Shown in pieces: positions 9,367-16,035 of a DNA stretch of 64,000 bases. Each line of letters starts with the position of its first letter. The stretch's first letter is position 1. The notes under the pieces were generated by a model, which saw nothing but the letters and a program-made list of their open reading frames with translations, was not told the origin of the DNA and made no database searches. Origin of the DNA: AA29 sp041481445 (GTDB lineage: Bacteria; Acidobacteriota; Vicinamibacteria; Fen-336); assembly GCA_041481445.1 (NCBI GenBank), contig JBGPBV010000007.1, positions 1-64,000 on the forward strand. Direction: 5' to 3'. The translations under genes and the position numbers were made by a program.

Positions 9367-10268
9367 TCGGCACCGTCCTGCTCGCCGCCGTCACCGCCTC
9401 GCCGCCGCCCGTGTTCAGGGCCTCCGTCGAGAAGGTCTACGTGGACGCGTTCGTCAGCCGCGGCGGCCAGGCCGTCCGCGGCCTGCGCGAGAGCGACTTC
9501 GAGCTGCGCGACGACGGAGTGCCGCAGGCGGTGGAGCTGGTCGCCCTGGAACAGGCGCCCCTCACCGTCGTCCTCGCCCTCGACACGAGCGGCAGCGTGG
9601 CCGGCCGCATGCTGGACGCCTTGCGCGCGGCCGCGCGCGCCCTGGTCGAGGGTCTCCCTGCCCGGGACCACGTCGGCCTGCTCACGTTCAGCCATCGCCT
9701 CGACCTGCGCGCGGGCCCGCAGGCCACGCGCGCGGAGATCCTGGGGGCGCTCGACCACCTGGAGGCGACGGGGGCGACGGCCCTGCACGACGCGATCTAT
9801 GCCGCCATGCGCCTGTCCTCGCCCGAGGACCGCCGCTTGGTCGTGGTCTTCAGCGACGGCGCCGACAACCGGAGCTGGCTCTCCGCGGACGACGTGCGCG
9901 AGGCCAGCCGCCGCACGGGCGCGGTCGTGTACGCGGTCTGCCGGGGCCCGCAGCCGGCGGCGGTCGTGGACGGCCCCCTCCGCGCCCCGCCGCCCGCGCG
10001 CGAGAGCGGCTCCGTGCGCGAGCTGCGGCTGCTGGCGGAGTCCACGGGCGGCCTGTTCCTCGACGGCGCCGATCCCGCCGGCGTCCGCGCGCGCTTCCAG
10101 AGGGTGCTCGAGGACATGAGCACGCGCTACCTGCTGGCCTTCGTCCCGACCGGACGCCGCGCGGGCACGCACCGGCTGGAGGTGAAGGTGCGCGCCGGCA
10201 AGGGCACCGTGCGCTGCCGGCGCAGCTACGTCGTGGCCCCTCAGTTGCCGTCGGCGGGCACGAAATAG
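9363..10268 (+). CDS. VWA-domain protein of the acidobacterial 'VWFA-related' type
   Basis: A 301-residue exported or membrane-attached protein. An N-terminal hydrophobic stretch is followed by a beta-rich segment ending FELRDDGVPQ, then a von Willebrand A domain. The metal-ion adhesion site is visible: DTSGS at 74-78, the ATALHD threonine near 141, and FSDGADN. Proteins with exactly this N-terminal 'VxVDAFVSxxGxxVxGLxxxDFxLxxDG' lead are a multi-copy family typical of Acidobacteriota, which is one of the taxonomic hints here. Its ATGA overlap with the TPR gene suggests a paired scaffold. The last 28 bases overlap the convergent gene on the other strand. Confidence 0.85.
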   Translation: MIGTVLLAAVTASPPPVFRASVEKVYVDAFVSRGGQAVRGLRESDFELRDDGVPQAVELVALEQAPLTVVLALDTSGSVAGRMLDALRAAARALVEGLPARDHVGLLTFSHRLDLRAGPQATRAEILGALDHLEATGATALHDAIYAAMRLSSPEDRRLVVVFSDGADNRSWLSADDVREASRRTGAVVYAVCRGPQPAAVVDGPLRAPPPARESGSVRELRLLAESTGGLFLDGADPAGVRARFQRVLEDMSTRYLLAFVPTGRRAGTHRLEVKVRAGKGTVRCRRSYVVAPQLPSAGTK

Positions 10269-10732
10269 ACGAGCGCGCCCGCCCCGCGCGTCTCCCCCGG
10301 TGGTCCGGTGTTCGTGACGACGTACATGAGCTTCACGGTCTGTGGCGGCCGCACGTAGTAGGCGCCCGAGTTCTGGAAGAAGGCCGGGTTGGCCGCGAGA
10401 TCGCCCTTGCGCATGTGGAAGAGCCGGACGTCGTCGACCATGAGGATGAGGTCCGTCCCCAGCGCCTCCGAGCCGATGCGGTAGTTCCAGCCGAGGATGT
10501 AGACGGCGCTGGGCGGCGTCCAGGTCTTCTCGCGGACGACCTTCTGCCCCTGGCCGATCGCCTCGCTCGGGATGTCCAGCCCCTCGACGGACAGCGGGCG
10601 GAGCCGCGAGCGGTCGGGCACGGCCGCGCGCACGACCAGGACGGCCAGGAGCAGCAGCGTCCCGACCACGGCCAGGAATTCCGTGCGGTGGACCTGGATC
10701 GTCGGGCCACGCCAGCCGGAGGGCGAGCTCAT
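10241..10732 (-). CDS. Hypothetical single-pass membrane protein
   Basis: A 163-residue protein I do not recognise. The N-terminal 18 residues are cytosolic, followed by a strongly hydrophobic helix (FLAVVGTLLLLAVLVVRAAV, about 19-38), and the remainder looks beta-rich and extracytoplasmic (AVYILGWNYRIG, TVKLMYVVTNTG). There is no cysteine or catalytic motif. Its ATGA overlaps the stop of the upstream unknown gene, so the pair is an operon. Its 3' end overlaps the VWA gene by 28 bases tail to tail. Confidence 0.65.
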   Translation of the reverse strand: MSSPSGWRGPTIQVHRTEFLAVVGTLLLLAVLVVRAAVPDRSRLRPLSVEGLDIPSEAIGQGQKVVREKTWTPPSAVYILGWNYRIGSEALGTDLILMVDDVRLFHMRKGDLAANPAFFQNSGAYYVRPPQTVKLMYVVTNTGPPGETRGAGALVYFVPADGN

Positions 10733-11316
10733 CCGTGGCTCGCCTGGCGGACGACCTCCGGACCGAGGATCTCCGCCAGACGCGTCTCCACGTGGTGCCG
10801 GACGTGGGCGAGCGCGGGGCCGGTCTCACCCGGCGCCAGCGCCGCTTCGATCCTCTCGGTCCACGCGCGCAACACGACGCACCACGTCAGTACCCGGCTC
10901 GCGAAGGCGCCCAGGCTGGCGTTGGCCTTCGCCTCCGCGGGCGTGGCCACGGTGACGTAGGTCTTTCGCGAGCGATCTCGAAGGCCCTTGAGGATCTCCG
11001 CGACCTGCGCGTAGAGGGCGACGAGGTCGAGGTCGGGTGCTCGGTCGAGCAGGAGCGTCATCACGCCCTCGCCGCCCTCGGTGCCAACGCCGTCACGGTA
11101 CGTGACGATCTCGTGGAACTCTCGCTCGGCGGCCGCCAGGAAGGCCCGCTCGTCCGGGGTATCGCGCGCGGCCGAAGCCAGTTCTCTCACGCCGTCGCGC
11201 GCCAGGTCCACCGCCGCCGCCGCGAACCGAATGGACGCGACGATCGACGCCGGCGCGCCGGGCGTCTGGAGCCGGAGGAGCTCACGGCGCGCCTGTCGAT
11301 GGGCCTCGTCGATCAT
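10729..11316 (-). CDS. Hypothetical helical protein, first gene of a two-gene operon
   Basis: A 195-residue, almost entirely alpha-helical soluble protein with no signal peptide and no motif I recognise. Charged heptad-like stretches (DEAHRQARRELLRLQ, ERAFLAAAEREFHEI) suggest a helical bundle. The ATG at 11316 is the only reasonable start in frame; no Shine-Dalgarno site is evident. It overlaps the downstream membrane protein by 4 bases, so it is probably its cytosolic partner. This is inferred only from translational coupling. Confidence 0.6.
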   Translation of the reverse strand: MIDEAHRQARRELLRLQTPGAPASIVASIRFAAAAVDLARDGVRELASAARDTPDERAFLAAAEREFHEIVTYRDGVGTEGGEGVMTLLLDRAPDLDLVALYAQVAEILKGLRDRSRKTYVTVATPAEAKANASLGAFASRVLTWCVVLRAWTERIEAALAPGETGPALAHVRHHVETRLAEILGPEVVRQASHG

Positions 11317-11355
11317 GGAGAGGCGCGCGGTCGAGTTTGGTCTTCGGCCTGCGAA

Positions 11356-11385
11356 TTGACGAACCGCGCAACCCGAGACTATACG
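11356..11385 (+). promoter_or_regulatory. Sigma-70-type promoter upstream of a truncated reading frame
   Basis: TTGACG at 11356-11361 and TATACG at 11380-11385 are separated by 18 bp, giving a predicted transcription start near 11392. It points rightwards, away from the hypothetical operon and into a short frame that ends at the 16-bp direct repeat. Identified by eye only. Confidence 0.4.
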
Positions 11386-11397
11386 ATCTCGCACCCC

Positions 11398-11502
11398 ATG
11401 GTTACCGACACTCTCACGGAGGAGGCCTATGGCGCGATGCGCATCGACGGCAGCCCCGTCTCGGCCTTGACGTTGACTGCGTCCCGTCAGGGCCCGATGT
11501 AA
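11398..11502 (+). pseudogene. Short reading frame, probable 5' remnant of a disrupted gene
   Basis: A 34-codon frame starts at ATG 11398, just after the predicted promoter. It contains a strong GGAGGAGG (11418-11425) placed 11 bases before a second in-frame ATG at 11437. It ends abruptly at the left copy of the 16-bp direct repeat (11486-11501). Promoter, ribosome site and start without a gene body suggest the beginning of a gene cut off by a rearrangement. A genuine small peptide is possible but has no support. Confidence 0.3.
11486..11501. repeat. 16-bp direct repeat, left copy
   Basis: GTCAGGGCCCGATGTA covers the last codons and stop (…YIGP*) of the secreted repeat-protein gene. A second copy with one mismatch (GTCAGGGTCCGATGTA) lies at 13439-13454, about 1.95 kb away and beyond the other end of the gene. 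The read direction is the same in both. Confidence 0.7.
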
Positions 11503-13325
11503 CTGGCCCGCCGCGACTCGAACTCGTCCCAGTAGAGCGTGCCGTTCGCGGTGGGCTTGACGTTGAGCGCGCCCATGCGCATGAAGTCGACCGAGCTGCG
11601 GCTGTTGGCCAGGCCGGTGAGCTGCGACTGGGACACGCCGTCGATCCACAGCTCGAAGGTCCCGTCGTTCGCGATCGCCGAGCTCGAGCGCTTCCAGTCC
11701 AGCTCGACGGAATGCGGGCCGTCGCTGATCGGGAAGAAGCCGGTGTCGGCCTGGCTGTCGTCGTCCAGCCGGCACCGACCCTCGATCGAGTAGGCGCCGC
11801 TGAGGCGCTTGAGCACGATGGCGGCCAGGCGGCGGGTGGGCGCCTCCTCGAAGACGATGAAGAGGCGCGTGCGGCGGGCCCCGCCCGTCTCGCCGGGGTC
11901 GTAGCTGTTGGTGTCGAAGTAGAACCGCGCGCGGTAGCGGTCCTCGTCGAGCGGGCTGTCGTCCTCGACGAACAGGCTGGCGGTGTCGTTGACCGTCCCC
12001 TTGAGGCCCACGGACGTCAACCGCATGGCCGCCAGCACCGACGGGACGAGGTCCCCGCCGCCGGTGGAGGAGGAGGACCAGGCCGACAGATCCGCGGACT
12101 CGAAGCCGTCCCTGAAGATCAGGTCGCGGGCGAACTCCCGGGCGAACACGCCGTACCCCGAGCCGTCCTGGCCGTTGCTGTTCCAGGCAACGACGAAGCG
12201 GCCATCCAGTTGTGACGTCACCGCCGGTAGACGCTGCTTGCCCGTGGTGTACGTGTTGACCTGGAACTCGTCGCCCTCGGGTGAACCGGTGGCATCGAGG
12301 GCGCGGGCGAAGATCCCGTATTGACTGCCGTCCTGCTGCGCGGACTCCCAGACGACCACGAAGCGGCCGTCGGCGGAGGCGGAGACGCGAGGCACCGCCT
12401 GGCCGCCGGTCGTGTACTGGTTCACCTGGAATTCCGGGCCGGGGGCGCCGCTCGGATCGTACTTCCGGGCGAACACGCCGGCGGTGCCGTTCTGACCATT
12501 GCTCTTCCACGCGACGAGAAAGCCTCCGTCGCCGCTCACGGCCACGCTCGGGCTGTCCTGGTTGCCGGTGGTGTAGGCGTTGGCCCGGAAGCTTCCTTGC
12601 GGCACACCCGCCGCGTTGAACCGGCGGCCGAACACTCCGCGTCCGCTCCCATCCCGCGCGCCATCGCTCCAGACGACGACGAAGTCGCCCGTCGCGTTCA
12701 TGCTGACGAAAGGGTAGGCTTGCGCGCCCGTCGTGTAGGTGTTGACGGCGAACTCAGCCCCCTGGGCGACGCCGGCCGCATCGTACCGTTGCGCGAAGAG
12801 GCCTTCGCTGGTTCCGTCCTGAAAGGCGCTCTGCCAGACCACGACGAAGTTGCCGGACCCGTCCATGGCAACGGTCGGGTAGTTCTGGCTGTTCGTGGTG
12901 TAGGTGTTGACTCGGAACTCGGGGCCAGGGGTCCCGTCGGACTTGAACCGCCGGCCGAACACGCCGTATTTGCTCCCATCCTGCGTGTAGCTCGGCCACA
13001 CGACGACCAGATCGCCGGCGGCGTCGGAGGCGACCGACGGAAAGGTCTGGAGGTCGGTCGTGAAGGTGTTGACGCGGAACTCTCCCGAGCCCAGCGGCGT
13101 CCCCGAGGGCGAGAACCGGCGGGCAAAGGCATCGAAGTCGATGCCGTTCGAACCCGACCACGTCACCACGAAGTTGCCCGCCGAGTCGGATGCGATCGCG
13201 GACTCCCACTGGAAATTCGTCGTATAGGTGTTGACCTGGAATTCAGGTCCGAGTGGGACCTGTGCCCACGCCCTCGTGGCGAGGAGGGTCCCTACCCAGC
13301 AGAAGGCCCAGAGTCGTGTGCGCAT
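11487..13325 (-). CDS. Secreted protein with seven ~54-residue repeats and a C-terminal lectin-like domain
   Basis: A 612-residue exported protein with a signal peptide cleaved near AWAQV (about residue 21). Seven consecutive repeats of 52-55 residues share the pattern EFQVNTYTT…P.V..D..G.FVVVW.S..QDG…GVFARRF, filling residues 26-400, and are likely to form a beta-propeller or solenoid. A linker IFRDGFESADLSAWS at about 402-416, a motif seen widely between repeat and lectin domains of secreted bacterial proteins, leads into a roughly 190-residue beta-rich domain resembling concanavalin/LamG folds. The gene ends YIGP*. It has no enzyme motif and is probably a surface or secreted binding protein. 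It is flanked by a 16-bp direct repeat. Confidence 0.8.
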   Translation of the reverse strand: MRTRLWAFCWVGTLLATRAWAQVPLGPEFQVNTYTTNFQWESAIASDSAGNFVVTWSGSNGIDFDAFARRFSPSGTPLGSGEFRVNTFTTDLQTFPSVASDAAGDLVVVWPSYTQDGSKYGVFGRRFKSDGTPGPEFRVNTYTTNSQNYPTVAMDGSGNFVVVWQSAFQDGTSEGLFAQRYDAAGVAQGAEFAVNTYTTGAQAYPFVSMNATGDFVVVWSDGARDGSGRGVFGRRFNAAGVPQGSFRANAYTTGNQDSPSVAVSGDGGFLVAWKSNGQNGTAGVFARKYDPSGAPGPEFQVNQYTTGGQAVPRVSASADGRFVVVWESAQQDGSQYGIFARALDATGSPEGDEFQVNTYTTGKQRLPAVTSQLDGRFVVAWNSNGQDGSGYGVFAREFARDLIFRDGFESADLSAWSSSSTGGGDLVPSVLAAMRLTSVGLKGTVNDTASLFVEDDSPLDEDRYRARFYFDTNSYDPGETGGARRTRLFIVFEEAPTRRLAAIVLKRLSGAYSIEGRCRLDDDSQADTGFFPISDGPHSVELDWKRSSSAIANDGTFELWIDGVSQSQLTGLANSRSSVDFMRMGALNVKPTANGTLYWDEFESRRASYIGP

Positions 13326-13438
13326 TCGGGATCTCCGTTCAGCGCGTCGTGGCCGCGGAGGAGGGAGGGGGAGATTCTGGGGTGCGGTGTCGAAGCTGTC
13401 AATGACCGCCGCGCGTGCCGGGGCGCCCGGCCGCGCCG

Positions 13439-13454
13439 GTCAGGGTCCGATGTA
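13439..13454. repeat. 16-bp direct repeat, right copy with vestigial YIGP-stop
   Basis: GTCAGGGTCCGATGTA matches 11486-11501 with one mismatch. Read on the minus strand it again encodes TyrIleGlyPro-stop, preceded by AlaSerCysGlnThrLeuVal and no longer frame. It therefore looks like the residual tail of a second, lost copy of the repeat-protein gene. Confidence 0.6.
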
Positions 13455-13507
13455 GACAAGGGTCTGACAACTTGCGGCCGTTGTCGTTTCAGATGAATAA
13501 ATTGAAG

Positions 13508-13581
13508 TGGGCCTGGAAGGACTCGAACCTTCGACTAGCCGGTTATGAGCCGGCCGTTCTAACCAACTGAACTACAGGCCC
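13508..13581 (-). tRNA. tRNA with CAU anticodon (elongator Met or lysidine-modified Ile2)
   Basis: A 74-nt cloverleaf reads cleanly on the minus strand. The acceptor stem is GGGCCTG/CAGGCCC (7 perfect pairs), the D arm GTTC…GAAC, the anticodon arm GCCGG-CTCATAA-CCGGC, and the T arm GAAGG-TTCGAGT-CCTTC; A73 is the discriminator. CCA is not encoded. The anticodon is CAU. The GGGCCTG acceptor looks more like isoleucine tRNAs than elongator Met, but the two cannot be separated by eye. It is not an initiator, because the acceptor 1-72 pair is a normal G-C. It lies 17 bases downstream of the bufferin-like operon on the same strand. Confidence 0.93.
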
Positions 13582-13598
13582 GGAGACAGGGTATCAGA

Positions 13599-14450
13599 TC
13601 AGCGCAGGGTCACGGAGCGGAAGACCCCGCCCGAGGCCCACTCGCGGAACCAGCGGAAGAGCTGAAGGGCGGTGGGCGCGCGCCGGCCTCCGCGGGAGAG
13701 TACGGACGCCACCGCCTTGCCGAGCGGCTTTCCCGCCACGAGATCGGAGAGGAGGCCATGCGCGTGGCGGGAGAGATCCTGGCGCCAGATCGAGTAGTTG
13801 CGGCGGTAGAGGGCCACCCAGGTGTCCTTGCGCGCAAAGGAGGGATGGCCGTGGTCTCCGTCGCGCACGCTCTGCAGGTAGGCGTTGACGGGATAGCGGA
13901 AGGAGAGCAGGCGGAAGGCCTCGATGGGAGCCAGGCGCGCGCGCTCCCACTTGTCGGCAGGCACCGCCGCGATCTCCGCCTCGCCCAGCGGCGCCACCTC
14001 CGGCGCGTCGAAGACCTCGGCCATCGCCAGCTCCAGGCGCGCCAGGTCGTGGCACACCTCCGGTCGCTTGGCGCCCTTCCAGCGGGCCACGAAGGCGGGC
14101 AGGTGGTCGCCCAGGCGGTTCAGGGTGTACGAGACCGAGGGGTGGGCGGCGACGTAGTCGCGCACGAGGTCGCCGAACCCACGGTCGCCCAGGTAGTGCT
14201 TGAGGGCGGGATAGTCCGATTCCAGCGCCTCCTCCATCCGGAGCAGGTACATGCCCTGGTAGATCTCGACGCGCGACACGGGGTCGAGCGACCGCGAGGG
14301 CAGGATCACGTCGTCGATCGTCGCGCGGCCCAGCGCGCGTCGGGCGCGCGGCGAGGCCACCGCCGCCTTCACGTCGCCGGGATGGACCACGACCTCCTGC
14401 ATCCAGCGCTGCATGCGCGGGAGGGGGACCCCGGCGGCGGCCGGCCTCAC
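13599..14450 (-). CDS. bufC: DUF2063-family RiPP maturation partner (BufC/HvfC-like)
   Basis: A 283-residue member of the DUF2063 'putative DNA-binding' family. The conserved N-terminal lead (LPRMQRWMQEVVV) and the core segment RVEIYQGMYLLRMEEALESDYPALKHYLG are present, followed by DYVAAHPSVSYTLNRLGDHLP and a C-terminal helical domain. In characterised systems (MbnC, TglI, HvfC, BufC) such proteins present the precursor peptide to the DUF692 iron enzyme. The start is GTG at 14450, whose GTGA overlaps the stop of the DUF692 gene; ATG 14414 is an alternative. The direct coupling to the DUF692 gene and the Cys-rich precursor upstream fixes the role. It is the last gene of the operon. Confidence 0.88.
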   Translation of the reverse strand: MRPAAAGVPLPRMQRWMQEVVVHPGDVKAAVASPRARRALGRATIDDVILPSRSLDPVSRVEIYQGMYLLRMEEALESDYPALKHYLGDRGFGDLVRDYVAAHPSVSYTLNRLGDHLPAFVARWKGAKRPEVCHDLARLELAMAEVFDAPEVAPLGEAEIAAVPADKWERARLAPIEAFRLLSFRYPVNAYLQSVRDGDHGHPSFARKDTWVALYRRNYSIWRQDLSRHAHGLLSDLVAGKPLGKAVASVLSRGGRRAPTALQLFRWFREWASGGVFRSVTLR

Positions 14451-15292
14451 CGGGCGGCGGCGAGCAGGGCCTGCTCGCGGAAGGCGCCCGCCTTGAGCGC
14501 CTCCGCGTGCACGACCTCGAACTCGGGGATGTTCTCGTCCCACTCGTAGAGGGTGGCCACGTTGCCGGTGCGCCGGCAGGAGCGGCGATAGAGGTCCCAG
14601 ACCTCGTCGATGGCGTGATCGCTGTGGGTGTCGATGATGTGCGTGCCCTTGTGCGTGTGACCGGCCAGGTGGTACTGGACCACGCGGTCGGCGGGGACGT
14701 TGTCGACGTAGACCCGCGGGTCGAATCCGTGGTTGAAGGAGCTGACGTACACGTTGTTGACGTCGAGCAGCAGCCCGCAGTCCGCCTCCCGGGCCAGGCG
14801 CGAGAGGAACTCCCACTCCGGCATCGTCGAGTCCTTGAACTCGACGTACGAGGAGGGGTTCTCGAGGACGAGCGGCCGCTCCAGGATCTCGGAGACCTGC
14901 CGCACGCGGGCCGCGGTATGGCGCAGCGCCTCCTCCGTGTACGGCATGGGCAGGAGGTCGTGGACGTTGCGCCCGGCCACTCCCGTCCAGCAGAGGTGGT
15001 CGGAGACCCAGTGCGCGCGCGTCCTTTCGGCCAGGGCCTTGAGCTTGCGGAGGTACTCGCGGTCGAGGGGATCCGTGCTGCCGATCGACATCGACACGCC
15101 GTGCAGCGCGACCGGGTAGCGCTCGGCCACGCCGTCCAGGACGTAGAGGGGCCGCCCGCCCGTGTCCATGAAGTTCTCGGAGAGGACCTCGAACCAGTCC
15201 ACCTTCGGCCACTTTTCGAGGATGTGGGGGAAGTGGACGGTCCTCAGGCCGATGCCGATGCCGAGGTCGGGAAGGTTCCAGCGGTTGCCCAC
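14447..15292 (-). CDS. bufB: DUF692-family multinuclear iron enzyme (BufB/HvfB/MbnB-like)
   Basis: A 281-residue TIM-barrel DUF692 protein of normal length. Family enzymes use two or three iron ions to oxidatively rearrange cysteines of a ribosomally made peptide (methanobactin MbnB, TglH, ChrH, bufferin BufB). The expected ligand set is visible: H64 (ALHG), H99 (SDHLCW), E144 (VLENPSS), D177 (LDVNN), H208 and H212 (YHLAGH), D221/H223 (DTH), and E250 (YEWDENIP). It is cytosolic, with no signal. It sits 95 bases downstream of the Cys-rich precursor gene and overlaps the DUF2063 gene by 4 bases, the standard precursor-B-C order. Confidence 0.93.
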   Translation of the reverse strand: MGNRWNLPDLGIGIGLRTVHFPHILEKWPKVDWFEVLSENFMDTGGRPLYVLDGVAERYPVALHGVSMSIGSTDPLDREYLRKLKALAERTRAHWVSDHLCWTGVAGRNVHDLLPMPYTEEALRHTAARVRQVSEILERPLVLENPSSYVEFKDSTMPEWEFLSRLAREADCGLLLDVNNVYVSSFNHGFDPRVYVDNVPADRVVQYHLAGHTHKGTHIIDTHSDHAIDEVWDLYRRSCRRTGNVATLYEWDENIPEFEVVHAEALKAGAFREQALLAAAR

Positions 15293-15387
15293 GCGGTCTG
15301 CCCTGTATGAAGACGAATGAGGCCGGGGAAGGGGAAGAGGCCCGCAAAGGCCTCCTCCCCGTGCGCAATCAGATCAGACGATCGACG

Positions 15388-15834
15388 TTACCGGCCCTTG
15401 CAGCCGCTCTTGCCCTTGCAGGAGCTCTTGCCGGCCTTGTCCTTCGCCGCCTTCTCCATCACCCCCTTGGCGTGCTCGGCCGAGAGCGGGACCTTGCAGC
15501 CGCCCTTGCCCTCGCACGAGTTCTTGCCCGCGCAGCCGGCGTCGCCACCCTGGCAGCCGCCCATGCCCTTGCACTTGTTCTGGGCCTTGCACTCGTGCTT
15601 GGCGGAGGTGGCGCAGCTCCCCTTGCCCGAACAGGCGTTCTTGGCGTCCGCGCCCTGGCCCTTACACTTGTTGAAGCCCTTGCAGACGTGCGGTTCGGGC
15701 TTGTCCGCGGCCGGCGTCCCCGTCGTCTTGGCCGCCGCCGCCGGCTTCTTGGTGTCGTCCGCGAGCGCCCTGCTGCCCGCCATCATGCCCGCGGCCACCA
15801 CGCCCATGACCTTCGTGAACTCTCTCCGGTCCAT
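15388..15834 (-). CDS. bufA2: Bufferin-type (BufA2-like) 12-cysteine RiPP precursor with Tat-like signal
   Basis: A 148-residue precursor. The N-terminus MDRREFTKVMGVVAAGMMAG carries a twin-arginine-like RREFTK followed by a hydrophobic stretch and a cleavage site near RALA-DD, so export after cytosolic modification is plausible. An Ala/Pro/Lys linker (28-49) leads to a Gly/Lys/Cys-rich core. Cysteines lie at 51, 57, 68, 74, 82, 88, 94, 101, 107, 113, 139 and 145; seven neighbouring pairs are exactly six residues apart (C-x5-C, typical units CKGxNKC, CEGKGGC, CSGKGSC). Such peptides, after DUF692/DUF2063 processing, are periplasmic copper-binding bufferins. A near-ideal AAGGAGA ribosome site is 7 bases before the ATG. 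The metal and the exact modification are inferred, not shown. Confidence 0.85.
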   Translation of the reverse strand: MDRREFTKVMGVVAAGMMAGSRALADDTKKPAAAAKTTGTPAADKPEPHVCKGFNKCKGQGADAKNACSGKGSCATSAKHECKAQNKCKGMGGCQGGDAGCAGKNSCEGKGGCKVPLSAEHAKGVMEKAAKDKAGKSSCKGKSGCKGR

Positions 15835-15857
15835 TCACTGTCTCCTTAAGTTTGTAG

Positions 15858-15871
15858 CCGTCCCTTGACGG
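15858..15871. promoter_or_regulatory. Inverted repeat in the leader of the bufferin-like operon
   Basis: CCGTC-CCTT-GACGG is a perfect 5-bp inverted repeat with a 4-base loop, located 24 bases before the precursor start. It could be an operator or a leader hairpin. The arms are short, so the evidence is weak. Confidence 0.3.
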
Positions 15872-15918
15872 TACATACCCCCGTTACCGCTTTCCGGCCC
15901 ACCCTTTGCGGGAGTGTC

Positions 15919-15948
15919 GTTATGGTCCGAACCCCCGCCCGGTGTCAA
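15919..15948 (-). promoter_or_regulatory. Predicted promoter of the bufferin-like operon
   Basis: On the minus strand a perfect TTGACA (15948-15943) is followed after 18 bp by CATAAC (15924-15919, 4 of 6 matches to TATAAT). The predicted transcript would have a leader of about 75 bases containing the CCGTC/GACGG inverted repeat and the AAGGAGA ribosome site. A sigma-70 promoter would differ from the ECF-controlled bufferin operons known elsewhere, and no ECF sigma or anti-sigma gene is adjacent. Confidence 0.45.
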
Positions 15949-16035
15949 GGCGGGTCCTCCGGCGCCCCCCGTACGCGGGGAACAACGCCCGCGCCCGCCG
16001 CCGTATTCCCCGGGAATGCTAGAATTTGCTCCCGG

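Noticed and set aside
10735..11502. A long plus-strand frame over the hypothetical operon
   Set aside because: It is composed of Arg/Gly/Ala strings antisense to the helical protein; only its last 34 codons, after a promoter, were kept as a possible remnant.
11337..12215. A 292-codon plus-strand frame antisense to the repeat protein
   Set aside because: It mirrors the repeat structure of the real gene and has no plausible protein composition.
13466..13485. Rho-independent terminator after the tRNA
   Set aside because: The stem is only 6 bp, with no T run on the minus strand; kept only as a low-interest REP-like hairpin.
15388..15834. Metallothionein or cysteine-rich toxin instead of RiPP precursor
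   Set aside because: The signal-like N-terminus, operon with DUF692 and DUF2063 genes, and long spacer before the Cys core match bufferin precursors better.
16005..16017. ATTCCCCGGGAAT palindrome as a transcription-factor operator
   Set aside because: A single short palindrome near the Zn-ribbon promoter could occur by chance and no matching regulator is known; mentioned only within that gene's entry.
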